From positions 1 to 64,000 of the forward strand of contig WGCV01000019.1 of NCBI GenBank assembly GCA_015493615.1: 64,000 bases of DNA. Direction: 5' to 3'. The notes below the pieces were generated by a model, which was not told the origin of the DNA, did not search any database, and worked only from the letters and a program-made list of their open reading frames with translations. The translations under genes were made by a program, and so were the position numbers. This DNA is from Melioribacteraceae bacterium. GTDB lineage: Bacteria > Bacteroidota > Ignavibacteria > Ignavibacteriales > Melioribacteraceae. Shown piece by piece: positions 1 to 8,055 of this stretch (the stretch's first letter is position 1; every line of letters begins with the position of its first letter).

Positions 1-197
1 TATTTATATTGGATTTACTCATAATTATTATATTGTTCTTTTTAAGAATAATTTGGTTTTTATTAATGATAACATGGTATTTCTTATCAAATATGCTTTA
101 AAACGTTATAAAGAATTCATCTCAAAACTACGAAAAAAATTGGGATAAAGTCTGTCAAGAATTAGTACTCGATAGCGAAAGGAAAGAAAAATATACG

Positions 198-477
198 ATG
201 AAAAAAATTAAAGAACATACCGAAATTTAAAAACGAAGAAGAAGAAAAAGAATTCTGGGATAAAAATGATTCGTCTGATTTTATTGATTGGAATAAATCC
301 GAATTAACTTCTTTGCCAAAATTAAAGCCCTCAACAAAAACTATTTCTTTGAGACTCCCTGAGTTCTTACTAAACGACATAAAAGTAATTGCACACAAAC
401 GGGACGTTCCTTATCAGTCGTTAATAAAAATGATTTTAAAAGAACGAATCGACGAAGAATTAAGAAATTCAGTATAA
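198..477 (+). pseudogene. CopG/BrnA-type antitoxin remnant, frameshifted
   Basis: From 208 to the stop at 475-477 the frame encodes about 89 residues that look like the CopG-type antitoxins that partner BrnT-like RNase toxins: an acidic N-terminal part with an FWDKNDSSDFIDW stretch, then KTISLRLPEFLLNDIKVIA, the ribbon-helix-helix signature. The only plausible start, ATG at 198, lies just before a run of seven A residues and is one base out of frame; an in-frame TGA occupies 199-201. Dropping one A would restore a normal protein. No recognisable toxin gene lies upstream. It is therefore a one-base indel pseudogene, a slippage-expressed gene, or a homopolymer sequencing error. The family call is from motif similarity only. 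Confidence 0.6.
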
Positions 478-548
478 TATCAGAAGAGATGTAACCGATT
501 TTTCTACCCATCTCCAAGCCGAAAGCGGCAAAGAGTAACAGCGCTTAT

Positions 549-1967
549 CTATCTGAAAAACAACTTTTTAATTTCGGTTTGTTTAGGTTTGCCGAGCGGA
601 GTTCGCGGGATTTCATTCGTAAAAATTATTTTTTTTGGTATTTCAAAATTTGAGAGTTTCCCTTCCAGAGATTTTTTAATCTCCTCATAATTAGTTTTCA
701 CCGACGGAACAATTGCCGCGCACAGCATTTCGCCCCATTTGTCGTTTGGAATTCCAACAGCTTCCGCGTCTTGAACTTCGTCTAATTCAAGCAGAGCTTT
801 TTTTATTTTGTTCAAATTTATATTTTCTCCGCCCGAAATAATAAACTCCGATTTCCTCCCTGCGATATTCAGAAATCCTTTGTTGTCAAAAAATCCTAAA
901 TCGCCTGTCCTTAAAAAGCCATCTTCTGTTAAATTTGTACCGCTTTCATCCAAATAAGAGGAAGCAATTTGGCTTCCTTTAACGCAAACTTCTCCCACGC
1001 CGTTGTAATCGGGATTTTCTATTTTTATTGTAATTCCGTCAAACGGCTTTCCCGCAGATTCGGGAGCGAGTGAAAAATCTTCCGGCGTAAGAACGGTAAC
1101 CATCGAAACCGTTTCGGTTGAACCGTAAACTTTGTAAACTGGGAAACCCTTATCAATAGCCGACTTCATCAGCCCTCCGCTTACCGGACCGCCGCCGGCA
1201 AAAACCGTTTTAATATTTTCATATGGCGAAACAGAATCAAGCATTGCAATTAATGTTGTAGATACCACGGAAAAAGCCGAAGGTCGAAACTCATTTATAA
1301 CTTTAATTATCTCCTTTGAAGTAAAGGAGTCGGGAAGAAAAAGAGTTGAGCCGAGAGCAAGCGCGCGCCAGATAATTGCAAATCCGCCGATGTGAAAAAA
1401 AGGAAGCGACGCAAGCCACGAGTCTGCTTCGGTTAAATTTACTTTCTTTAAAATTGAATTTATGTTTGCATTAAGATTACTAAAAGTAATCGGAACACCT
1501 TTTGGAATTCCGGTTGAGCCGGAAGTAAATATAACCACAGCCGTTTCAGAAAATGATTTAAGCGTTGATTTTTCGGCTTTGATTTCATGTAATTTGTCCC
1601 AAAGGATTACTTCGTTTCCGGCTGAAAAAAACTCTCGTTCATCTTGAAGATCTGAAATTATTTTTCCGGTTTTGAGTTTCTCTAAAATATTAATTAACTC
1701 TTCCCCGCCCGCTGTGGGATTTAACGGCACAGGAGTTTTTCCCGCAAACCAAATCGAATACACAGCTAATGTAAATTGAAAAGGATTAAGAAATAAAAGA
1801 GGAACATATTCTGACGAATAAAAAATATTTTGAATTACAGCCGAGGTTTTCTCCGCAAAGGAATAAAGCTCTTCCCACGTTAAATTACCGCTCGCAGAGA
1901 CTAACGCCTTTTTCTGCGGGGCGGTTTTAAGCGCTTTTTCTATTTTCAGTTTGAACAGATTTTTCAT
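549..1967 (-). CDS. menE: o-succinylbenzoate--CoA ligase (MenE)
   Basis: A 472-residue ANL-superfamily adenylating enzyme, predicted to activate o-succinylbenzoate with ATP and CoA in menaquinone synthesis. Visible motifs are the P-loop FTSGSTGIPKGVP near residue 150, YGSTETVS in the middle, the TGD motif of the hinge, and the C-terminal PRTPLGKPK lysine motif. The compact length and the C-terminal GRKSEFIISGGENIN segment fit MenE better than fatty acyl-CoA ligases (usually 500 or more residues). It stands alone here; no other men gene is in the window, so substrate assignment rests on family resemblance. ATG at 1967 opens the domain normally. Confidence 0.8.
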   Translation of the reverse strand: MKNLFKLKIEKALKTAPQKKALVSASGNLTWEELYSFAEKTSAVIQNIFYSSEYVPLLFLNPFQFTLAVYSIWFAGKTPVPLNPTAGGEELINILEKLKTGKIISDLQDEREFFSAGNEVILWDKLHEIKAEKSTLKSFSETAVVIFTSGSTGIPKGVPITFSNLNANINSILKKVNLTEADSWLASLPFFHIGGFAIIWRALALGSTLFLPDSFTSKEIIKVINEFRPSAFSVVSTTLIAMLDSVSPYENIKTVFAGGGPVSGGLMKSAIDKGFPVYKVYGSTETVSMVTVLTPEDFSLAPESAGKPFDGITIKIENPDYNGVGEVCVKGSQIASSYLDESGTNLTEDGFLRTGDLGFFDNKGFLNIAGRKSEFIISGGENINLNKIKKALLELDEVQDAEAVGIPNDKWGEMLCAAIVPSVKTNYEEIKKSLEGKLSNFEIPKKIIFTNEIPRTPLGKPKQTEIKKLFFR

Positions 1968-2010
1968 TAAAATTTAAATGCAATACTCATTAATAATTCC
2001 ATAATAGATT

Positions 2011-2106
2011 AACCTTCAAAGTATAACCGATTTATTTATAAATTTGCTATTTTAAAACAACAAACAACTTCTTTAATATTTGTTGATTATTAAAAACCTT
2101 GAAGGT
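2011..2106. repeat. Dispersed repeat copy 1
   Basis: The stretch from 2011 to 2093 matches 2178-2260 closely over 83 bases, including the shared core AATTTGCTATTTTAAAACAA. It continues into AAAACCTTGAAGGTTTT, a small palindrome. The same repeat family, more diverged, lies inside the prophage at 8570-8640 and 13975-14050. No coding potential. It may be a MITE- or REP-like sequence. Confidence 0.7.
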
Positions 2107-2137
2107 TTTTTAAAATACGTTTTTAGAAACTTTTACA

Positions 2138-2188
2138 ATACCTAAAATTGTCATATGTCGTTCGCTACAAAGATGGAAACCTTCAAGG
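2138..2188. repeat. Second dispersed repeat type (TACCTAAAATTGTCATAT)
   Basis: The block TACCTAAAATTGTCATAT followed by a short variable part and GGAAACCTTC recurs, diverged, at about 61946-61995, 60 kb away between two glycosyltransferase genes. It joins the two 83-base repeat copies here. No gene is visible in 1968-2256. Confidence 0.5.
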
Positions 2189-2256
2189 TTTAACTGACTT
2201 ATTTTTAAATTTGCTATTTTAAAACAACAAACAACTTTTTCAATATTTACAGATTA
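2178..2256. repeat. Dispersed repeat copy 2, interrupted at the IS
   Basis: This copy of the 83-base repeat runs into the left end of the IS630 element, whose terminal TTAA overlaps the expected repeat sequence. The closing AACCTTGAAGGTT palindrome of copy 1 is not found on the other side of the IS, so this copy was already incomplete or was joined to prophage DNA before the IS landed. Confidence 0.6.
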
Positions 2257-3370
2257 TTAACCCGGCGGAAATAAAGCGATATGTTTAATAAAATTTTCGT
2301 ATCTTAGTATATGGAAAAACAAGATTTTAGAAAACTTAATTCGCAAGAACGTTTTGTCATTCGCAAGCGGGCGATCGTTTTACTCAAAGCCGGAAAAACT
2401 CAGAAAGAGTTATCGGAAATATTTGGCGTTAGACCAAATACAGTAAGTTTATGGGTTAAATCTTATAAAGCCCATGGACTAAAAGGTCTGCAAGATATTA
2501 AACGTGGCGTTAAACCGGAAGACAAGAAATTATTATCTTCCGAGCAAGAACTATTAATACAGAAAATGATAATAGATAAAATGCCGGACCAATATAAACT
2601 ATCCTTTTCTTTGTGGACACGCAAAGCAGTAAAAGAACTCATAGAAAGGGAATTAGGAATTGTAATTGCCATTAGAACTACCGGTGATTATTTACGCTCA
2701 TGGGGGTTTACTCCACAAAAACCAAAGAAAAAGGCTTACGAGCAGAATCCCAAAGCGGTAGAAAAATGGATAAAAGAAGAATATCCCCGAATAAAGAAAA
2801 AAGCAAAAAGTGAAAATGCGGAAATACACTGGGGAGATGAAACCGGGATTAAAAATAATCCACAACATGGCAGATCGTACTCTCCCATAGGGAAAACTCC
2901 GGTAGTTAAAACCATGGGCAAAAGGCTCTCAATAAACATGATATCTTCGATAACCAACCAAGGGAAAGTGGAGTTTATGGTTTACTCCGGGACAATGAAC
3001 GCAGATAGATTCCTTATGTTTTTACGTCAATTGATAAAAAATAGGGATAGAAAAATATATTTAATTGTTGATAACTTAAAAGTACATCACAGTAAAATCG
3101 TTAAAAAATGGGTGGAGAAAAATAAAAAAATTATAGAATTGTTTTTTCTTCCCTCTTATTCACCGGAGAAAAACCCCGACGAATATCTAAACTGTGATTT
3201 GAAATATGGAGTCTCAGAAAAACCGGCTCCTAAATCGAATGAGAACTTAAAAACAATTGTTGACCAACATATGTCAATGTTGCAAAACAATAGCAAGAGA
3301 GTTAAAAAATATTTCAACCATCCGGAAATTAACTATGCCGCTTAATAACGGTTTTTTATCGCCGGATTAA
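2257..3370 (+). mobile_element. IS630-family insertion sequence, complete
   Basis: A 1114-bp element with one transposase gene. The left end reads TTAACCCGGCG and the right end, reverse complemented, TTAATCCGGCG. Both ends are flanked by TA (2255-2256 and 3371-3372), the target duplication expected of the IS630/Tc1-mariner superfamily. The intact transposase and short clean ends suggest a recent insertion. It sits between chromosomal repeats and the last gene of the prophage. Confidence 0.85.
2311..3345 (+). CDS. IS630-family transposase
   Basis: A 344-residue DDE transposase that would cut and join the IS ends at TA targets. The N-terminal third has a helix-turn-helix (about residues 15-60, with QKELSEIFGVRPNTVSLWVKSY), followed by a winged-helix segment. 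The catalytic core shows the family motifs HWGDETGI (first Asp), LIVDNLKVHHS (second Asp) and YSPEKNPDEYLN (Glu). The last motif usually reads YSPELNPIE, so this is a slight variant. Length is normal and the frame is unbroken, so it is probably active. The stop falls just inside the right inverted repeat. Confidence 0.92.
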   Translation: MEKQDFRKLNSQERFVIRKRAIVLLKAGKTQKELSEIFGVRPNTVSLWVKSYKAHGLKGLQDIKRGVKPEDKKLLSSEQELLIQKMIIDKMPDQYKLSFSLWTRKAVKELIERELGIVIAIRTTGDYLRSWGFTPQKPKKKAYEQNPKAVEKWIKEEYPRIKKKAKSENAEIHWGDETGIKNNPQHGRSYSPIGKTPVVKTMGKRLSINMISSITNQGKVEFMVYSGTMNADRFLMFLRQLIKNRDRKIYLIVDNLKVHHSKIVKKWVEKNKKIIELFFLPSYSPEKNPDEYLNCDLKYGVSEKPAPKSNENLKTIVDQHMSMLQNNSKRVKKYFNHPEINYAA

Positions 3371-3557
3371 TAACTTCTCCGTTAAGCATTTTGTGCTGAA
3401 GCATTTTAATTTCGGGATATGGGATGAGTTTTTGCCGAATATATGATTTGCCGTCGTCTCGAACGTAGGGCATACAAATTGTTTCTATGAGCGTTCCTGA
3501 AGATGAATAGCGGTAAAGCGTCGGGTATCCGGAGCCTTGTATGAAACGAGTTTCCAT
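3342..3557 (-). CDS. Short protein after the tape measure, 3' end altered by the IS
   Basis: A 71-residue open frame directly downstream of the tape measure gene (9-base gap), in the position where siphophages keep tail-tip genes. The last nine residues, INPAIKNRY, are mostly encoded by the IS630 right end. Removing the IS and one TA gives a frame ending GEVNL followed by TAA, so the ancestral product was only about 69 residues. I do not recognise the family. The sequence starts convincingly (METRFIQGSGYPTLYRY) and could be the N-terminal part of a larger tail protein lost when the prophage edge was truncated, or a genuine small tail protein. Confidence 0.6.
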   Translation of the reverse strand: METRFIQGSGYPTLYRYSSSGTLIETICMPYVRDDGKSYIRQKLIPYPEIKMLQHKMLNGEVINPAIKNRY

Positions 3558-3566
3558 TATATCTCC

Positions 3567-6566
3567 TTATCTGGTCGAAGTTCGTTTTTGTTCAATTTTC
3601 TCACGTCTTTTGAATAACAACCATATTTCTTTGTCGGTGAGTTTTGTTTGGGCTTCAAGCTGGATTTTATCCGGTATTTGAGCTATGGCATTTTTAATGT
3701 CTTTAAGAACGCCGCTATCGCTTTGTAAAGATGTTTTCACAATTGGGAAACCGGCTATTGCCGGGGACGATAGCATCGGAGTTTTGTCGGGGGAAATGGT
3801 TTTTGCAAGGGCGTTAAACAGTTTGTCAAGCGTGCCTCCGGAGGCAAGATACCGGTACAGTTTGTCGAAGTTGGTTTTTTCTTTGCTTACCATAGCGGCG
3901 GGAAAGACATATTCTTTTTTATGAACGACGCCGGCTTCGTCATCAACGTCGCCATTTCCCGTATATCCGCCGGTTTTGAAGCCGAAAGCTTTTTTTAGCC
4001 CTTGCCACGCGGCATATCCTCCGGCAATGAGGGCGCCTACAAATAATAATGCAAATGGACCGAGGGATGCAAAAAGTTGTCCTATCGCTGTAGCTACTCC
4101 TTCGAAAATATCAACGGCTGCGAGGGTAAGTTTTTTTAATATTTCAGCTCCCATTAATGCAATGCGCGTAAGCGTGCCTGTTTCGGTTGCCGCTGTTTTT
4201 GCCGCCTCCGTTGTTTCAGCGACTGTGATTTCGGCAAGTTTATGGGCGGCGTATTTTTTAAAATAGTCGATTATAAGATTAAGCGCGAATTTGCTGCTTG
4301 CGTTCCAGATTTTTTGTAATAAGGTTTGATTTTGTTTTTCGACCTGAAGTTGGAAATCGGCGCGTTTTTTATCGAGCATCCGGAGTTTGAGGCTGTATTC
4401 TTGATAAGATATTGTTTTTTGTTCGAGTTGTTTTTTAAGGTCTTTTTGTTCTTTATCAAATTGTAAACGATTGTATTGGATTTCGGCGTCGCTGTATCTT
4501 TTTTTTTCGGTCAGGGCTTCCGTAACGGTATCGATGAGCATATCCGAGACTTGTTTGATTTGCCGTTTATATTCCTCAAGTTTTTGCGACCGGAGCGCTG
4601 CGAGGCGGTTTTGGTATTCTTCTTCGGATATAAGTTCTTTTGCAAGTTCGTCGTCGAGCAGTTGTTTTTTAAGGTTGTATGTTTTGTCGGCTATTTCCAA
4701 TTCTGTTTTGGAACTGTTGCGGTATGCTTCGAGTTCGAGGTTGATTTGCCGGGAGCGGGCAGCCATTTGCCGACGGATGTTTTTGTTTTCGTTTTCGGAT
4801 TCTTTCCGATTATATTTTTCCTCTATTTTTAATCTTAATGCCCGATATGTTTCGGTGAGTTGGTTTTGGTATTTTTCGTTTTTTTTGTGCGTTTGACTTT
4901 TTTTATCATACCATTGTTTGAGCAGGGCAAGCTCCTTGGCTTCGCCTTGCCGCATCGCTTTGATTTTAAGCGTCCGAATTTCTTCGGCGAGTTTTTGCTC
5001 GGCTCGTTTTTCCCGCATTCTGTATTTATTGTTAATTCTATTTTTCCCCGCCCGGTATATTTCGTCTATTAGTTTTAGGGCTTCAGCGTTATCCCGATGT
5101 TCTTGTTGTTGCTGCGCGTACCAGAGCTTGAGTTCCGCCAGTTCCTTTTTTTTGCCTTCGGCGTAAGTTTGTATAAGAAGCTGACTGTTCTCGAGGTTTT
5201 GTTCGTCGGCGTTGTTCTGTTGATTGCGTGCATTAATAAGTTCAAGAACGGCTTCATATTGGGTTACCAGCGACCGGGTTTGTTTATCGGTCAGTTCGAT
5301 GTAGTAAGTTGTTCCGTTGAAGTCGTATTTAAGCGCGCCGATTTGGTCGGCGTATTCTTTAAGGGTAGTTCCGGAGGCTTTGGCAGAGCGAGCCAGTTTG
5401 ATATTAGAATCAGCGAGCGCATTTGTAAGCCGGTTGTATGTTTCGTAATATTTATTTTGAAGTTGTTCGGCGGTGAGTTTTTTGTATTGCTCTACTACTT
5501 GTGAGACGGCATTTTTAACATTCAGCACGGAAGATCCTACGGTTTGTATTTGTTCACCCATTTCGGAGACAAGTGATATAAAACCGGAAAGGGCGGTAAC
5601 GATACCGCCGATTATCAGCGGTATTCCGCCGATAGACGCGGAGAAGGCGACGGCTGCGGCTGTGAGACCGGTAATGGCGATAATTGCCGCTTGGAGCGCG
5701 GGGTCGAGGTTGTTAAATCCCGTTAATATTTCTCCGAGTATTTTTACGAGGGGTGCGTATGTTTTTGTAAGGAGTTTCCCGATGGTTTCGCCGGTATCGC
5801 CGATTGTATTGTTTATGGTTTTGATGTCGGATTTCATAGCGCGCGCCGTTCCTCCGAATTTTTCGTTAATAAAGCGAAGGATAATTTCAAGCCGTTCTCC
5901 GGATGTCCGGGCGGTTTGTATCATATTCATCATTTCTTTTGACGCGCCTCGGAAGGGAGCGATACCGGACTCAACGGAGTTGGCGATCATTCTAATTGAG
6001 GTTTGGAGATCTTGGTCGAAAGCCGCCGATAGATCCATTGCACCTTCGGTTACGCGTTTCAGCCCGTTATTGTCGAGATGCATCAGTTGTTCGCCGAGCG
6101 CTCCGGATTTCATTATAACTTCGTCGCCGTAGTTGGTTACTTTCTGCATCTCGGACGCCCAAAAGGCAAAATCTTTTGCCGTTTTTTCAGCTTGTTCGGA
6201 CGCTATTACGCCCGATGTAAGGAAAGCCAATTTGAGACGCTTAAAGGCAAGTTCTTGGTTCTCGGATAGTTCTATAAGATGTTCTATCTGTCCGAGCGCC
6301 TGCCGGGTTAGGGTTATCGCCGAGGCAACTCCGGAGATTATCATTCCCCATTGTGAAAATTTTTGCCTTGTCATATCGGCGGCTACGGCTGTTTGTTTGA
6401 TTGCCGCGCCTATTTTTTCGACTTTTCTTTCGGCGGCTCCGGCGTCGGTTTTGAGATGTATCTCATCGATATTTTCGAGTTTCGAGTCAATTTCGTTTAC
6501 TACGGAACCGATATCTTTCCGAAGTCGTTCGGTGTCGATTTTAATTGTCAGGGTAATATTTTTCAT
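3567..6566 (-). CDS. Phage tail tape measure protein
   Basis: A 999-residue protein predicted to set tail length and occupy the tail lumen. Hydrophobic stretches lie around residues 290-330 (AAIIAITGLTAAAVAFSAS) and about 820-860 (FALLFVGALIAGGYAA). Between them lies a long charged alpha-helical, coiled-coil region rich in Lys, Glu and Gln. The C-terminal part has the tape-measure pattern GGYTGNGDVDDEAGVVHKKE followed by YVFPA. The gene follows the chaperone pair, as in most siphophages. Its start has no clear Shine-Dalgarno sequence and is preceded by a repeated stop-start string at 6566-6591, which suggests coupled re-initiation. By length and family rule the tail would be about 150 nm (inference). 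Confidence 0.9.
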   Translation of the reverse strand: MKNITLTIKIDTERLRKDIGSVVNEIDSKLENIDEIHLKTDAGAAERKVEKIGAAIKQTAVAADMTRQKFSQWGMIISGVASAITLTRQALGQIEHLIELSENQELAFKRLKLAFLTSGVIASEQAEKTAKDFAFWASEMQKVTNYGDEVIMKSGALGEQLMHLDNNGLKRVTEGAMDLSAAFDQDLQTSIRMIANSVESGIAPFRGASKEMMNMIQTARTSGERLEIILRFINEKFGGTARAMKSDIKTINNTIGDTGETIGKLLTKTYAPLVKILGEILTGFNNLDPALQAAIIAITGLTAAAVAFSASIGGIPLIIGGIVTALSGFISLVSEMGEQIQTVGSSVLNVKNAVSQVVEQYKKLTAEQLQNKYYETYNRLTNALADSNIKLARSAKASGTTLKEYADQIGALKYDFNGTTYYIELTDKQTRSLVTQYEAVLELINARNQQNNADEQNLENSQLLIQTYAEGKKKELAELKLWYAQQQQEHRDNAEALKLIDEIYRAGKNRINNKYRMREKRAEQKLAEEIRTLKIKAMRQGEAKELALLKQWYDKKSQTHKKNEKYQNQLTETYRALRLKIEEKYNRKESENENKNIRRQMAARSRQINLELEAYRNSSKTELEIADKTYNLKKQLLDDELAKELISEEEYQNRLAALRSQKLEEYKRQIKQVSDMLIDTVTEALTEKKRYSDAEIQYNRLQFDKEQKDLKKQLEQKTISYQEYSLKLRMLDKKRADFQLQVEKQNQTLLQKIWNASSKFALNLIIDYFKKYAAHKLAEITVAETTEAAKTAATETGTLTRIALMGAEILKKLTLAAVDIFEGVATAIGQLFASLGPFALLFVGALIAGGYAAWQGLKKAFGFKTGGYTGNGDVDDEAGVVHKKEYVFPAAMVSKEKTNFDKLYRYLASGGTLDKLFNALAKTISPDKTPMLSSPAIAGFPIVKTSLQSDSGVLKDIKNAIAQIPDKIQLEAQTKLTDKEIWLLFKRREKIEQKRTSTR

Positions 6567-6586
6567 TGGTCATTAGTCATTAGTCA

Positions 6587-6871
6587 TTAGTTGTTATTGT
6601 TTTCGCCGAGAGGCTTCATATTTGCCGCAAGGAAATAAGCTGTGTAGCGCGCAAGTTCCACCGGAGAGAGCGCGCTATAGTTTTTTTCAGCTTCAGTTAT
6701 TCTCCCTCCGGAAAGGAAGTAGATTTGATATCTGCTTCGTTCGGATTCGGGGAGGGTATATATCGGGTCAGCGTCTCGATTTGTTCCGGCGTCAGCTTGC
6801 GCAACATAGAAGATATTCCATTCAGCATAGATTCGGTTCGCTTCAGTAATCTCCCGGAGAAGGGTTCGCAA
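6587..6871 (-). CDS. Frameshift extension of the tail assembly chaperone (T domain)
   Basis: About 94 residues in the -1 frame relative to the upstream chaperone gene, overlapping its 3' part by 175 bases. The frame opens with TTG at 6869-6871, inside the run of eight T residues read by the ribosome, and has no ribosome-binding site of its own. It is best read as the extension made when ribosomes slip back one base, giving a fusion of about 182 residues (88 from the zero frame, 94 from here). The T part would contact the tape measure. The assignment rests on position, overlap and slippery site; primary sequence is not conserved in this family. Confidence 0.7.
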   Translation of the reverse strand: MRTLLREITEANRIYAEWNIFYVAQADAGTNRDADPIYTLPESERSRYQIYFLSGGRITEAEKNYSALSPVELARYTAYFLAANMKPLGENNNN

Positions 6872-7134
6872 AAAAAACCGATGAGTTCCTCGGCGTGTCC
6901 ATAGGGGATGTCGGCAAGATCTTCCGGATGTTCGGGATCGTTTTCAAGGATTACGGATAGAAGCCGACGGTACTGCTCTTCGTCAAGGGGGATATCTATA
7001 ACGGGAATTCCCTGTTCGATAGCGCCGAACTGTTCTTCACCTATGAAATTTTTAAATTCGTTTATTGCTTTAACGCTTCCTTTTTTAACATAGTAGCGGT
7101 ATTTTTTTTCTTCTTCGGTGATTTCGTATTTCAT
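6697..7134 (-). CDS. Tail assembly chaperone (gpG-type)
   Basis: A 145-residue acidic soluble protein just upstream of the frameshift extension and tape measure, the position of lambda G and its analogues. Codons 86-88 are GGT TTT TTT followed by TGC, a T TTT TTT heptamer allowing a -1 shift. Unusually, the zero frame carries on for 57 residues past the slip site (SGRLLKRTESMLNGISSML and onward), so one DNA segment encodes two different C-termini. Function is from gene order and the slippery sequence; I see no diagnostic domain. Confidence 0.7.
   Translation of the reverse strand: MKYEITEEEKKYRYYVKKGSVKAINEFKNFIGEEQFGAIEQGIPVIDIPLDEEQYRRLLSVILENDPEHPEDLADIPYGHAEELIGFFCEPFSGRLLKRTESMLNGISSMLRKLTPEQIETLTRYIPSPNPNEADIKSTSFPEGE
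6868..6879 (-). promoter_or_regulatory. Programmed -1 frameshift site (T8 slippery tract)
   Basis: On the minus strand this reads GGTTTTTTTTGC. In the chaperone frame it is GGT TTT TTT TGC; a slip of one base gives GGT TTT TTT TTG CGA and enters the 94-codon extension exactly. It fits the X XXY YYZ rule with all positions T. Confidence 0.7.
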
Positions 7135-7160
7135 TTTACGCTCGCTTTTTTTGTTCGTAA

Positions 7161-8048
7161 TTAATTGTTGTTTAATTCCGTATAGTCTTTATCGTCTATG
7201 TATGATTTGTTGAAGTCTTTATTATGAAAGTTGTAATTATAATCGTTGATGATATTTTTTATGAATTTTCGGGATTTGTCTTCCGGAAGCGAAGGAAAGT
7301 TTTTTCTGCATTTGGCAAGGAGAAGGGCAAGTTCGTTTTTTGCCTCGAGGAGTTCCCGATTTTCTTCGGCGAAAGTTTGGTTTTCGGCGGTAAGTTTTTC
7401 AACATCGTTTGTAAGTTCGATAATTTGCGCGCCGGTTTTATATGGGTCTGCGGGTATATCGCATTTGTACTGCAGCGCGTTTTGGACATTGATTTTGCCG
7501 TAGCCGTTTTGCTCGGAACGGCATTGCGCGCCGGGGCTGCCGGCTGTTTGCCTTGCGCGCCAGCGGGCTTCCCACCAAGAACATTGCAGCTCGTCTTTAA
7601 TCCGGAGCATTTTCCCGAGGATAATCCCGTTGGAAAAGCTTGAAAGGTTGGCTTCGCCTTCTTCGGTATAGTTATCGAAAAACTCGAGAGCGGGTCCGAA
7701 AGCGGTTTGGTTTTCTTCGGTTCCGGCGCCGGCGGTAATTATTACGGGTATTTCGGAAGGCGAATCTATACGAATATGATCGTTGCTTCCGAGCGGCATA
7801 AATGTTTGTATGTCGTTCAGGATATAATATTGAAGGGCTTGGTCAATATGAGACGATAATCCGGTTGTGGAACGAATGAGCGCTTCGGCTCCGATTTGCG
7901 CCGCGTATGCGATATCTTCCGAGAATCCGAAATTGCGTATTTCTATATTGGAGCTAACATCTTCTCCGTAACCGGTTGAAACGGCATCCCGAATTATTTC
8001 GGGATGCCCGTGGAGGGTAAAGTCCGATATAATTATCCTCGCGTTCAT
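7161..8048 (-). CDS. Subtilase-fold-like phage protein with C-terminal coiled coil
   Basis: A 295-residue protein between the tail-tube-like gene and the chaperones. Residues 1-200 align by eye with subtilisin-like (S8) peptidases: IIISDFTLHGHP near the N-terminus resembles the Asp segment; SHIDQALQYYILNDIQ then MPLGS (85-89) resembles the helix and strand ending in MSLG; VIITAGAGT (102-110) matches the oxyanion AAGN region; SSFSNGIILGKML (136-148) matches TSFAAPIVAGVAA with Ser137 at the nucleophile position; and NGYGKINVQNAL (181-192) matches the GYG.vNv.kA end of the domain. The HGTHVAG His motif is not evident, so catalysis is doubtful. Residues about 207-246 form a coiled coil. It could be a virion protease or a structural protein using the fold. 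Confidence 0.55.
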   Translation of the reverse strand: MNARIIISDFTLHGHPEIIRDAVSTGYGEDVSSNIEIRNFGFSEDIAYAAQIGAEALIRSTTGLSSHIDQALQYYILNDIQTFMPLGSNDHIRIDSPSEIPVIITAGAGTEENQTAFGPALEFFDNYTEEGEANLSSFSNGIILGKMLRIKDELQCSWWEARWRARQTAGSPGAQCRSEQNGYGKINVQNALQYKCDIPADPYKTGAQIIELTNDVEKLTAENQTFAEENRELLEAKNELALLLAKCRKNFPSLPEDKSRKFIKNIINDYNYNFHNKDFNKSYIDDKDYTELNNN

Positions 8049-8055
8049 AAAATTT

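Noticed and set aside
1-197. Toxin gene before the antitoxin remnant
   Set aside because: Frames here are broken by stops (for example near 101) and show no BrnT or RelE-like motif; nothing can be supported.
4471-6590. Long open frames on the plus strand inside the tape measure gene
   Set aside because: They are antisense to a well-supported 999-codon gene, have odd Ser/Phe-rich composition and no ribosome sites; they arise from codon bias.
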